A stretch of DNA of 32,155 nucleotides from Desulfobulbaceae bacterium (GTDB lineage Bacteria > Desulfobacterota > Desulfobulbia > Desulfobulbales > Desulfobulbaceae), in the NCBI GenBank assembly GCA_011389815.1, contig JAABTP010000005.1:35985-68139 (forward strand), given 5' to 3'. The translations under genes were made by a program, and so were the position numbers. Every line of letters starts with the position of its first letter. Within the stretch, counting starts at the first letter, position 1. Of the stretch, positions 16,310 through 24,172 are shown in pieces. The notes under the pieces were generated by a model. It was not told the origin of the DNA and made no database searches. It worked only from the letters and a program-made list of their open reading frames with translations.

Positions 16310-16741
16310 TTGGAAAGTGCTATGGGATCTTCCAGGAGTAGAGGTCGAAAAGGCGTAATGGCGGAAATCAATGTGACGCCACTTGTGGATGTCATGCTGG
16401 TTTTGCTGATTATTTTTATGGTAACAGCTCCAATGATGACTCAGGGGGTGGATGTTGATCTTCCTCAGACCACGTCCAGGGCTTTGCGCCAGCAAGAAGA
16501 TCCCTTGGTTGTGCAGATAGACAGTGATGGAAAGATTCACCTTGGTAAAACACCGGTACTTCTAGCTCTTATGCGGCAAGAGCTGGAAAAAAAATCGCAG
16601 GAGGTGAAAAAGGAACCAGTGTATCTCCGGGCAGATAAAAATGTACCCTACGGAACCGTGGTCAAAGTCATGGCCCAGATCAAACAGGCTGGTTTTGCAA
16701 AACTGGGTATGGTGACCGAGCCTGATAACAAGGAGCAATAA
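16310..16741 (+). CDS. tolR: TolR (ExbD/TolR family)
   Basis: A 143-residue protein from the TTG at 16310, which has AAAGGAG nine bases upstream. An upstream TTG at 16280 has no such site, and the ATG at 16322 is too far away. One N-terminal membrane helix holds the essential Asp27 in NVTPLVDVMLVLLIIF. The periplasmic domain ends in the ExbD/TolR pattern VYLRADKNVPYGTVVKVM. It partners TolQ and uses the Asp for proton passage. Confidence 0.93.
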   Translation: MESAMGSSRSRGRKGVMAEINVTPLVDVMLVLLIIFMVTAPMMTQGVDVDLPQTTSRALRQQEDPLVVQIDSDGKIHLGKTPVLLALMRQELEKKSQEVKKEPVYLRADKNVPYGTVVKVMAQIKQAGFAKLGMVTEPDNKEQ

Positions 16742-16777
16742 GAGACTTGAAACAAATCTGACAGCCTTGAAGAGAGC

Positions 16778-18028
16778 GTGAAAAAGACAATGAGTGGTTT
16801 GTACAGTGTCGATAATTGGGAGACTTTTTTAGCACAGCCAGAGCGGGTGCCCAGCTGGAAGATTCCCTTTAATATAGCTGTAGCACTGCATCTTGTTGTT
16901 TTTGCGGGAGCTGTTGTTCTGCCAGATGCGGGGAAGAGGCCTGAGATGGACAACGTGGTTGTAGTAGATTTACTCTCCTTGCCTCTTGCTGCCCCGGCTC
17001 CAGAGGTGGAACAGCAGGCTGTGATGCCGCAGGCAAAGAAAAAGGAATTTCCTGCTCAACAGCCTGAACCTGTTCAACCTAAACAAGTTAAAGCACCAGA
17101 TCCTGTACCGGAAGCTGTTGACAGCAAGCCAGAAGTGATTGAAAAGGTGGTGAAAACTCCTGATCCTGTACCAGAGATTGCGCCTGAGCCGAAAATTCGT
17201 CCTCAGTCAATTGCCCAGGCCAAGCCGGTCTCACTACGTCCTCTTAAACGAAAAAAAAAGCTTGCTGAGGATGTTCGGTTGGCTGAAGTAAAGGAGCAAG
17301 AGGCAAAGAAAAAACAACAGTACCAGGAACGACAGGAACGACAGGCACAACTGGCCGCATTAGAAAGAAAACGTCTTGTTGAACAACGTAAGCGAGAACA
17401 GGCTGCTGAGGAAGAGAAAAGACGTATTGCCCGGAAAAAAAAGCAGCAACAAGTAGCGGCAAAGAGAAGGCAGGCAGAACTACTGGCTGATCAGCGACGC
17501 AGGGAACGGGAGATTGCTGAAGCAGCTCGGTTGGCCCGTCAGGCAGAACAGGCTGCGGAACAGGCTCGTCTGGAGGCTGCAGCACTGAAACGGGAATATG
17601 CCTCTGTTTCTCAGGCGGTTTCAAGCCTTAATACTCCGATATCCTCCCGTGCTTCCTGGGGGGCTGCTGATAGCAGAGGAGGATGGGCTGGAAACGGTGT
17701 GTACAGCGGTTCTGGGAGTGAACAGGGAAACCCTGCTGTGCTCAAGCAGTATATTGCTTCGTTGCACGGGAGAATAAGCAGCAACTGGCAACTTCCTGAA
17801 ATACTTAAAAAAAAGCCTCATCTGAGAGCGATGGTTGCCCTGACTATCGGTCGGGATGGATTTATTAAAGATATGCGGATTGAACGGAAATCCGGCAATA
17901 CTATTTTTGATCAATCCGTGCTAAAGGCCTTACAGAGTTCTGCACCTTTTCCGGATTTCCCTGTTTTGATTGATAAGTCGACCTTGGAATTTGCGTTGAA
18001 TTTTACTCCCCAGGGCTTGGCTTTCTGA
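16778..18028 (+). CDS. tolA: TolA, periplasm-spanning energy transducer
   Basis: A 416-residue protein with the TolA layout: a short cytoplasmic start, one membrane helix at about 31-48, a Pro/Glu-rich stretch to about 150, a long Lys/Glu/Ala/Gln helical region at about 150-275, a Ser/Gly linker, and a C-terminal TonB/TolA-type domain at about 320-416 (SNWQLPEI, VALTIGRDGFIKDMRI, LKALQSSAPFPDFP). The start is GTG at 16778. It transmits force from TolQR to outer-membrane partners. The helical region is shorter than in gamma-proteobacterial TolA, but the order of domains is unchanged. Confidence 0.92.
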   Translation: MKKTMSGLYSVDNWETFLAQPERVPSWKIPFNIAVALHLVVFAGAVVLPDAGKRPEMDNVVVVDLLSLPLAAPAPEVEQQAVMPQAKKKEFPAQQPEPVQPKQVKAPDPVPEAVDSKPEVIEKVVKTPDPVPEIAPEPKIRPQSIAQAKPVSLRPLKRKKKLAEDVRLAEVKEQEAKKKQQYQERQERQAQLAALERKRLVEQRKREQAAEEEKRRIARKKKQQQVAAKRRQAELLADQRRREREIAEAARLARQAEQAAEQARLEAAALKREYASVSQAVSSLNTPISSRASWGAADSRGGWAGNGVYSGSGSEQGNPAVLKQYIASLHGRISSNWQLPEILKKKPHLRAMVALTIGRDGFIKDMRIERKSGNTIFDQSVLKALQSSAPFPDFPVLIDKSTLEFALNFTPQGLAF

Positions 18029-18151
18029 CCTAAAGGGAGTGTTGGCATTAGCTTGATTTTTCAGTGGCAGGATTATACATTGTATTTTATTCGGTGGGCA
18101 GTATATACTTCTTGCCTATGTTTTAACTCACTTATTTTTGGCATGCATGTA

Positions 18152-19453
18152 ATGAAATTTTTTCGATCCTTGCTTGGTAGTGGTGCAGTCTTTTCACTCC
18201 TGATGGTGACTTTCTTTTTTCTCGTTCCCAGTGCTTCAGCTGAACGGATTTATCTGGATATTGCCAGCTCTGGAGTACGTAAGCTTGTTATTGCTGTGCC
18301 ATCTTTTGTTAACGGAGAAGGTAATCAGAATACAGCGACAGGTCGCGATCTTGCCCGATTACTGGAAGAGGGGTTGCGTTTTCATGGTTTTGTCCGCATT
18401 CTGGATGCTCATCGTTATGAGGGGCAGCACAGGCCGGACTGGCGCGGTTTGGGTGCAGACTATGTTGTGACTGGAAGGTATAGCCTGACAGGAGAACGGA
18501 TGAGTATTGATGGCAGTCTGCTTGATGTAACGAGCGGAGATATGCTTGCAACAAGAAATTACCAGGGGAAAGCTCATCAGCGAGAAGAGATGGCCTTACG
18601 CCTTGTTGATGCTCTGGTTGAAGCCTTTACTGGCGAACCAGGGGTTGCCCAAAGTTCTTTGGCCTTTATTTCTGATGCAACCGGGCGGAAAGAAGTTTAT
18701 ATCTCTGATGTGTTTGGTCGCAAGGTTCGGCAAGTAACCCGGCATCATCATCTCTGTGTTTCGCCGCGCTTTACTGCTGATGGACGCCAGCTGGCCTATA
18801 CTTCCTATCACCGGGGAAATCAGGATCTTTTTGTAACAGATTTGGATCAGAGCAAAAAGACCCGTACTCTATCCAGGCGTAGGGGAATGAATCTGGCCCC
18901 GGCATTTTCTCCCAATAATCGGTCAGCTGTTGTTACCCTGAGTAAAGACGGGAATCCTGATTTATACCTTATTACTATGGATGGGGATATTATCAAACGT
19001 CTCACCAAGCGGGCAGGGATCAATGTCTCTCCGTCCTTTTCTCCTGATGGACGATCAATATGTTTTGTCTCTGACCGAAGCGGTCGGCCCCAAGTGTATA
19101 TTATGGATCTCCAAACCATGCGGGCGCGTCGTTTAACCTTTAAGGGCAAAGAAAATGTTGAGCCATCATGGTCGCCACGAGGGGACAAAATCGTCTATAC
19201 CCGTCTTGTTCAAGGCCAATATCATATTTATACTATTTCTGTCAATGGCGGTGAGTCCACCCGGATAACCTCGGGTGCTGGCAGCTATGAATCTCCTACA
19301 TGGTCTCCTGATGGCAGGTTGATAGCCTTTTCCCGCAAGGTCAATGGCAAGATGGAAATTTATGTTGCCTTGGCCAATGGGGAAGGGATGCGCCCCATGT
19401 TTGCCTTGGAGGGCAACCAGTCTTATCCGCGCTGGTCTCCCCGGATGAAGTAA
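18152..19453 (+). CDS. tolB: TolB periplasmic beta-propeller
   Basis: A 433-residue exported protein when started at the ATG at 18152. It has a signal peptide (KFFR then a long hydrophobic core ending SASA, about residue 28) and a first domain typical of TolB at about 30-165. A propeller of WD40-like/PD40 repeats follows, visible as SFSPDGR, AFSPNNR, SWSPRGD and TWSPDGR blocks spaced about 43 residues apart. No Shine-Dalgarno is obvious; ATG 18143 and a TTG at 18053 are alternative starts, the last giving a non-canonical hydrophobic extension. TolB links TolA to Pal in the cell envelope. Confidence 0.92.
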   Translation: MKFFRSLLGSGAVFSLLMVTFFFLVPSASAERIYLDIASSGVRKLVIAVPSFVNGEGNQNTATGRDLARLLEEGLRFHGFVRILDAHRYEGQHRPDWRGLGADYVVTGRYSLTGERMSIDGSLLDVTSGDMLATRNYQGKAHQREEMALRLVDALVEAFTGEPGVAQSSLAFISDATGRKEVYISDVFGRKVRQVTRHHHLCVSPRFTADGRQLAYTSYHRGNQDLFVTDLDQSKKTRTLSRRRGMNLAPAFSPNNRSAVVTLSKDGNPDLYLITMDGDIIKRLTKRAGINVSPSFSPDGRSICFVSDRSGRPQVYIMDLQTMRARRLTFKGKENVEPSWSPRGDKIVYTRLVQGQYHIYTISVNGGESTRITSGAGSYESPTWSPDGRLIAFSRKVNGKMEIYVALANGEGMRPMFALEGNQSYPRWSPRMK

Positions 19454-19514
19454 TAATTTCTTGGAAAAATACGAGAAAAACTTTTAATTCAGCTGTACAT
19501 ATAAGGAAAGAGAT

Positions 19515-20729
19515 ATGAAACATATAAAAACTATTGCGTTTGCCGGTTGCTCGGTTTTTCTGCTTTGCCAATGCGCAAGTGTGGATGATGTGCGGAGATT
19601 AAATTATCAGCTCCGTACTATGAATCAGAAAGTTAAGGATGTTGAATCCAATACGACAAATCAGGTATTGAAACGAACTGCTGAATCATCCAGCCAGTTG
19701 GATACTGTTGCAGAGGAAACCCGTGAACTGCGGACCGTAACAGAAGAAAATCTGGAAGCAATCAATCGGATGAGGGAACAGGATGCCCAGCGGATTGCCG
19801 AGTTGGAAGAGGCCTTGCAGCAGGTGCGACGGGAAAATGAGCAGATTCGTTTTGAAAGTGATCAGATCCGTTCTGAGAGCACCCAGATTCGACGGGAAAA
19901 TGAGCAGCTTATTAAGTCGCTTGAGACCAGGATTGATACATTATCTGGAAATATAAAGCGGTTGGGTCAGGCCAGTGTTTATGCAGCGGAAAAGAAAGCG
20001 CGGGAGGCAAAAGAACGGGCAGAGGAGGCCAGGAGGCGAGCTGTCCAGGCTGCGAGAAGCCGGAATAAGACAACCTTGCTTCCAAGTAATAGAAAGGTAC
20101 GGAAAAATTATGGCACAGTGGTGGATGCTGCTCCACAACCACAGACCCAAGTCAGGATTAATCAGCCGGTTGTTAATACCTCTTCCCATCCCCGCATTAC
20201 CCCAGAAAGGCAGAAAAAAGCTGTGAACGTTGCACAGCAACAACCGCGTCCTCAAGTACAGCCAGTGCATCAGGCTCAGCAACAGGTACAAGCAGCCCCG
20301 GTACAGCAGCAAGCTGCTGTTGTCGAGCATCGTCCGCAAAACCAACGATCAGGGGCAGTAATGGAAGATGGTTTGCTGGGTCAAGGGATTTCTCTGTTTA
20401 AAGCCAAGGAATATAAAGAAGCATATAAAACCTTTGAGCAGGTTCTTGCTGGTCGTCCTGGAGATGATCAGGCTGCCAAGACCTTATATTTTATGGGGGA
20501 ATGTCTTTTCAATATGGGAGAATATGATTTAGCCATTCTTGATTATCAGAAGGTTATTTCAAATTACAGTAGAAACCCTCATAGCGCTGCTGCCTTACTC
20601 CGTCAGGGGATGTCTTTTGAAAAACTCACTGATCATGAGACTGCTAAGATTATCTATACAAAACTGATTGCTGATTATCCCAACAGCAGGGAAGCAGGAG
20701 TGGCCCGGCAACGTATGGAAGGATTGTAA
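19515..20729 (+). CDS. cpoB: CpoB/YbgF-like TPR protein of the Tol cluster
   Basis: A 404-residue exported protein. The N-terminus is a signal (MKHIKT then a hydrophobic stretch ending LLCQCAS); Cys20 could be lipidated, but Gln at -1 is unusual. A coiled coil spans about 25-180 with near-repeats of RREN/SEQIR. A Gln/Pro-rich linker covers about 200-285, and three TPR-like units cover about 290-404 (FKAKEYKEAYKTFEQVL, YFMGECLFNMGEYDLAI, LRQGMSFEKL). CpoB coordinates Tol action with peptidoglycan synthesis in enterobacteria. The coiled coil is much longer than in E. coli CpoB. AAGGAAAGAG precedes ATG. The expected pal gene between tolB and this gene is missing. Confidence 0.85.
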   Translation: MKHIKTIAFAGCSVFLLCQCASVDDVRRLNYQLRTMNQKVKDVESNTTNQVLKRTAESSSQLDTVAEETRELRTVTEENLEAINRMREQDAQRIAELEEALQQVRRENEQIRFESDQIRSESTQIRRENEQLIKSLETRIDTLSGNIKRLGQASVYAAEKKAREAKERAEEARRRAVQAARSRNKTTLLPSNRKVRKNYGTVVDAAPQPQTQVRINQPVVNTSSHPRITPERQKKAVNVAQQQPRPQVQPVHQAQQQVQAAPVQQQAAVVEHRPQNQRSGAVMEDGLLGQGISLFKAKEYKEAYKTFEQVLAGRPGDDQAAKTLYFMGECLFNMGEYDLAILDYQKVISNYSRNPHSAAALLRQGMSFEKLTDHETAKIIYTKLIADYPNSREAGVARQRMEGL

Positions 20730-20743
20730 ACAAAGGTCAAGAC

Positions 20744-21481
20744 GTGGCAAAAAAGAAACGTCTGGATCAGCTACTGACTGAGCAGGGATTGGCAGTTGAT
20801 CTTAAAAAAGCCCAGGCCATTATCGGGGCTGGACAGGTTATTGTTAATACACGGACTGATTATAAGGCAGGCAGTCTTGTTCCGGCAGACAGCGAAATTC
20901 GACTGAGAAAAAAAAAATCTGCTTTTGTCAGTCGAGGCGGGGAAAAGCTGGCTGGTGGCCTGAAGCAGTTAGGAATTGAACCTGCGGGGTGGATCTGTGC
21001 TGATATTGGCTCTTCAACTGGTGGTTTTACAGATTGTCTGCTTCAAAGGAAGGCTGTCAGAGTTTATGCTGTGGATGTGGGGTATGGATTGCTGGCCTGG
21101 AAATTACGCCAGGATGAACGGGTTATTCTGCACGAACGGACAAATGCCCGTTACCTGACCCGTCAGCATGTGCCAGACCCTGTGGATCTGGCTGTGTTGG
21201 ATGCCTCGTTTATTTCTTTGCAACCCTTGTTACCACCGTTGCTCCCCTTGTTTGGACCAAGGGTACGTATTGTGGCCCTGGTAAAACCCCAGTTTGAGCT
21301 GGCTCAGAATAAAGTCGGGCAAGGTGGGATTGTGCGGGACAGGGCATTGCATCAAGAGGCTCTTGAATCCGTAAAGCAATTTGCCGGAGAAATAGGGCTG
21401 CATTGTCAAGGAGAAGTTGCTTCATCGGTTTGTGGGGCAAAGGGGAATCAGGAATTCCTGCTGTACTTTACAGCTCTTTGA
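20744..21481 (+). CDS. tlyA: TlyA-family rRNA 2'-O-methyltransferase
   Basis: A 245-residue protein starting at GTG (AAAGG upstream), 14 bases after the cpoB stop. An S4 RNA-binding domain covers about 4-60 (RLDQLLTEQGLA), followed by an FtsJ-type Rossmann methyltransferase with SAM motif ADIGSSTGGFTDCLL (86-100), DASFISL and VALVKPQFE. TlyA enzymes methylate cytidine ribose in 16S and/or 23S rRNA. Old annotations call the family hemolysin A, but the sequence has only RNA methyltransferase features. Confidence 0.9.
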   Translation: MAKKKRLDQLLTEQGLAVDLKKAQAIIGAGQVIVNTRTDYKAGSLVPADSEIRLRKKKSAFVSRGGEKLAGGLKQLGIEPAGWICADIGSSTGGFTDCLLQRKAVRVYAVDVGYGLLAWKLRQDERVILHERTNARYLTRQHVPDPVDLAVLDASFISLQPLLPPLLPLFGPRVRIVALVKPQFELAQNKVGQGGIVRDRALHQEALESVKQFAGEIGLHCQGEVASSVCGAKGNQEFLLYFTAL

Positions 21482-21513
21482 TACTGTTGACCGTGTTAAG
21501 AATAGTGAGAGTA

Positions 21514-21545
21514 TTGAAAAATAAGTTTGAAAAATGTTGTATAAT
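21514..21545 (+). promoter_or_regulatory. Possible promoter before the SH3 gene
   Basis: TATAAT at 21540-21545 is a perfect -10. The best -35 (TTGAAA, 21514-21519) is 20 bases away, longer than ideal. It is weakly supported. Confidence 0.3.
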
Positions 21546-21557
21546 AAGGAGAATGTA

Positions 21558-22028
21558 ATGCGATACCGAACTGTTAAGGAGGGAGTAAGAGTTTGTATTC
21601 TCACAGCGGTGCTGGCAATAATGACGTCTGGAGCACTTGAAGCTGCTGAATTTGTCTCTGTTGCAAAAGATGGGGTGAATCTTCGTTCCGGCCCATCCAC
21701 GAGCCATGAGATCCTTTTTCAACTGCCTGCTGGCTATCCGCTTAAGGTACTGGAACGGGAGCCAAAATGGTTTAAGGTCAGTGATTATGAGAATGATAAG
21801 GGCTGGATTTATGCAAGTCTTGTTTCCAGCACGCCCTATGTTATTGTGAAAGTAGATGATGGAAATGTTCGGTCAGGCCCAGGAACTAATTATGATAAGA
21901 TTGGCAAAGTGGTTCGCGATGTTATCCTGAAAAAAATAGGAACTGAAGGAAATTGGTTCAAGGTGCGTCATCCTGAACTGACCGGGTGGATATACCGTAA
22001 TCTTGTCTGGCCCAAAGACGCTGGCTGA
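21558..22028 (+). CDS. Exported protein with two bacterial SH3 domains
   Basis: 156 residues from the ATG at 21558 (AAGGAG seven bases upstream; an earlier ATG at 21534 lies ahead of this site). Signal peptide about 1-30 (hydrophobic core, ending ALEAA). Two SH3-type domains follow: the first with VNLRSGPSTSHEIL and WFKVSD...GWIYASLV, the second with GNVRSGPGTNYDKIG and WFKVRHPELTGWIYRNLVW. Such domains bind cell-wall peptides or proteins in the periplasm. No enzyme domain is attached, so the role is a guess: envelope stress or wall binding. Confidence 0.85.
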   Translation: MRYRTVKEGVRVCILTAVLAIMTSGALEAAEFVSVAKDGVNLRSGPSTSHEILFQLPAGYPLKVLEREPKWFKVSDYENDKGWIYASLVSSTPYVIVKVDDGNVRSGPGTNYDKIGKVVRDVILKKIGTEGNWFKVRHPELTGWIYRNLVWPKDAG

Positions 22029-22074
22029 ACAGCATGATGTTTTCTGCACAGAAAAGAACGGTAGAGGGAAGGCG

Positions 22075-23289
22075 ATGAGAATAAAAACATATATATATCT
22101 TGGTGCCTGTTTGCTACTTTGCGGCATAACAGCAGTTGCGTCCTGGGCTTCCTCTGAAGAGGAGGTTCGGGAAAACCTGCAGCAATTAATCGCAACCAAG
22201 CAATGTCCAAGCTGTAATTTACGCGGTGCTGCTTTGACCAGAATGGATTTGCAAGGAGCCAATCTGCAAGGAGCTGATCTTTCTGGAGCCAAACTCAGTT
22301 TGACCAACTTATCCAATGCTGATTTGCGGAATGCTGTGTTGCAGAATGCTGTGCTGGGAGGGGCTGATTTTGCCGGAGCGGATCTTCGGGGCGTTGATTT
22401 TACAGGTGCCCAATTGGCAGGAGCCTACCTGAAAGAGGCCATCCATGATAAGGAGCTTATTCAGGATAAAACCTCTGAATCGGAAGCTCAACCCCAGGCT
22501 GAAGAGGACAATGAGGCAGGATCTGAGAAGCTGGATCCCATGTCATCAGGAATGGAGGAGAAACCAGTATCTCCTGTTATCGAAGAAAAACAGGAAGAGG
22601 TTGCATCAGAGGATTCATCAGGTTCGGAAACGCCTGTGAGCGGTGATCTGGAACCTCAGCAGGAGCGGAAAAAAGAAGAAAAAAAAAAGCCCCCTGTAAC
22701 ATTACCTGATATTGAAGAGCGGGCTGCAACAAATGTACGTCCCAAGGAGCTGGTTCCTCTTGAGGAGATTCAGCAGATAGAGACGGTGCCAGAGTCAGAG
22801 AATTCTGCTGTAACCCAGCAGGAAGAGTTGTCTGAGGACCTACCAGAGCCTGTACAATCTGAAGAAGAAGTTGCTGAAGTTTCTGAGGTTGCTCCAGCTG
22901 AGCAAGTAGGAACCTATACTGTAGAGACCTTTGCTCAAAGCCGAGCCAGATTGCAGGCCATTGTCGATAAGTTGCATGAAAAAAAGCGTTGTGTGGCCTG
23001 TGACCTGGCCGGAGCTGATCTTCGGGGGCAAGACCTGAAAGAGGTGGATCTTGAACGAGCAGACCTCAGTGGGGCACAACTGGAGGATGCAGATCTCCAC
23101 TCTGCTAACCTGAAAGGGGTAAACTTTACAGATGCAAACCTGAAAAATGCGGATCTGCGTAAAGTTGATTTATACCTTGCCGATTTTACCAACGCCAACC
23201 TCACCGGTGCGCAATTGAAAGGCGCTTTGATTGACTCAACCGAGTTTACCGGTGCAATCGGTGCCAAGCTTGAGGCTGCACAGAAGTAA
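22075..23289 (+). CDS. Exported double pentapeptide-repeat protein
   Basis: A 404-residue protein started at the ATG at 22075 (GAGGGAAGG upstream). Signal peptide about 1-25. Two pentapeptide-repeat (A[D/N]Lxx) helices, about 48-130 and 310-400, are each introduced by a helix and a CxxC motif (KQCPSCNLRGAAL with Cys44/47; KKRCVACDLAGADL). They are joined by a 170-residue acidic, Pro/Glu-rich linker with no predicted fold. The duplicated cap-plus-repeat layout points to internal duplication. Pentapeptide repeats form right-handed beta-helices used as binding scaffolds. The CxxC pairs could form a disulfide or bind metal in the periplasm. Function is not known. Confidence 0.85.
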   Translation: MRIKTYIYLGACLLLCGITAVASWASSEEEVRENLQQLIATKQCPSCNLRGAALTRMDLQGANLQGADLSGAKLSLTNLSNADLRNAVLQNAVLGGADFAGADLRGVDFTGAQLAGAYLKEAIHDKELIQDKTSESEAQPQAEEDNEAGSEKLDPMSSGMEEKPVSPVIEEKQEEVASEDSSGSETPVSGDLEPQQERKKEEKKKPPVTLPDIEERAATNVRPKELVPLEEIQQIETVPESENSAVTQQEELSEDLPEPVQSEEEVAEVSEVAPAEQVGTYTVETFAQSRARLQAIVDKLHEKKRCVACDLAGADLRGQDLKEVDLERADLSGAQLEDADLHSANLKGVNFTDANLKNADLRKVDLYLADFTNANLTGAQLKGALIDSTEFTGAIGAKLEAAQK

Positions 23290-23346
23290 GAGAGTATAGT
23301 CTTGACTATCTGAATATCTTGATGATGAGGAGAACCTTTCCTGCTG

Positions 23347-23533
23347 AAGGATTCCGGGGCGATCCTGTCCTGAAGGTTAGTAGGGATCTTATATCAGAGG
23401 TCAGTGGTGACCTTAAACCGAAGGTACGTACTTACCTTGCATAAAGATAAGCAGTGACCTTATACCCAAGGTCAGTGGTGACCTTTTATGAAGATCAGCC
23501 GGTACCTTTTCGGAAGATTCCGGTGCGGTTCTT
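23347..23533. repeat. Eight-unit tandem array of 18-20-bp imperfect palindromes (period 23-26 bp)
   Basis: Units start at 23347, 23373, 23397, 23421, 23444, 23468, 23491 and 23514. The consensus is AAGGTCAGTGGTGACCTT, separated by 5-7-base non-conserved linkers. Units 3 and 6 are near-perfect palindromes; unit 4 keeps pairing with different bases (AAGGTA/TACCTT); units 1 and 2 use T-G wobble positions. Outer AAG/CTT pairs are kept in most units. Confidence 0.85.
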
Positions 23534-23612
23534 CTGTTCCTAAGATTTACAGTATATTGCCCGAACAAGATGATAGGCGGCAGGCGAAAAACGCATTGCT
23601 TTGTAAATAGAG

Positions 23613-23641
23613 TTGACAAGAGATATTTAATCAGCTATACG
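23613..23641 (+). promoter_or_regulatory. rpsT promoter
   Basis: A perfect TTGACA (23613-23618), 17-base spacer and TATACG (23636-23641), about 150 bases before the rpsT start. The long leader would suit the translational self-control known for S20 genes. Confidence 0.65.
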
Positions 23642-23789
23642 GTATACTTTATTACACAAGGAGCTTAACAGACACTAGGCTCTGTTGAAGGAATTCCATG
23701 TGTTCTTTCGCAATAAGTAGCTATCTCAAAAGGATAGTTTTCGGAATTATATTTTGTAGATTTTTTATAGACAGTAATAAGGAGTTTTC

Positions 23790-24062
23790 ATGGCTAATCA
23801 TAAGTCAGCGTTGAAGAGGCACAGGCAGTCCCAGGTACGCCGTATGCGTAATCGAATCAATAAATCAAAAATGAATACGGTGGTACGCCGTGTTGAAGAA
23901 GCCCTGGTAGCTGGTGCTGAGGACGCTGCTCAGGAAGCACTGAAGATCGCGATTCCTGTTATTCAGAAGACCGCTGGAAAAGGGACAATTCATAAGAAAA
24001 CAGCATCCCGTAAGATTTCCAGGCTGACCGGACGCGTTAATCGTATGATGCCGATTGCCTGA
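23790..24062 (+). CDS. rpsT: 30S ribosomal protein S20
   Basis: A 90-residue basic helical protein with the bS20 pattern: MANHKSALKRHRQSQVRRMRN at the start, KSKMNTVVRRVEEAL, then GKGTIHKKTASRKISRLTGRVN near the end. Full family length. AAGGAG precedes ATG. It binds 16S rRNA early in 30S assembly. It is transcribed alone, with its own promoter and terminator. Confidence 0.97.
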   Translation: MANHKSALKRHRQSQVRRMRNRINKSKMNTVVRRVEEALVAGAEDAAQEALKIAIPVIQKTAGKGTIHKKTASRKISRLTGRVNRMMPIA

Positions 24063-24104
24063 TTGATACCTTCAGGGAATCCTTTGCTTGCAAGAAGGAT
24101 TATG

Positions 24105-24137
24105 AGCCATGGAAGCTGGACTTCCGTGGCTTTTTTT
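24105..24137 (+). terminator. Rho-independent terminator after rpsT
   Basis: AGCCATGGAAG (24105-24115), loop CTGGA and CTTCCGTGGCT (24121-24131), an 11-bp stem with one mismatched or wobble pair, followed by seven T. Confidence 0.92.
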
Positions 24138-24172
24138 GTTTCGTTAACAGATAATCATGTTGATAGATAATT

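Larger units (their letters stand above)
23290..23789. other. 500-bp gene-free region: hairpin array, then rpsT promoter and leader
   Basis: No convincing gene is present. It holds a small inverted repeat right after the pentapeptide gene (ATAGTCTTGACTAT, 23296-23309), the tandem hairpin array at 23347-23533, a strong promoter at 23613-23641 and the rpsT leader. A CTATC/GATAG hairpin at about 23722-23738 precedes a short T run and might act on rpsT expression. Confidence 0.7.

Noticed and set aside
20744-21481. A hemolysin, as older names for this family suggest
   Set aside because: The sequence shows only an S4 domain and an FtsJ-like methyltransferase.
23347-23533. A CRISPR array
   Set aside because: The repeats are palindromes that vary in sequence, and the intervals are only 5-7 bases, too short for spacers; no cas gene is near.
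24063-24172. A trp leader peptide/attenuator before trpE
   Set aside because: The only hairpin is the rpsT terminator; no short frame with tandem Trp codons is present.
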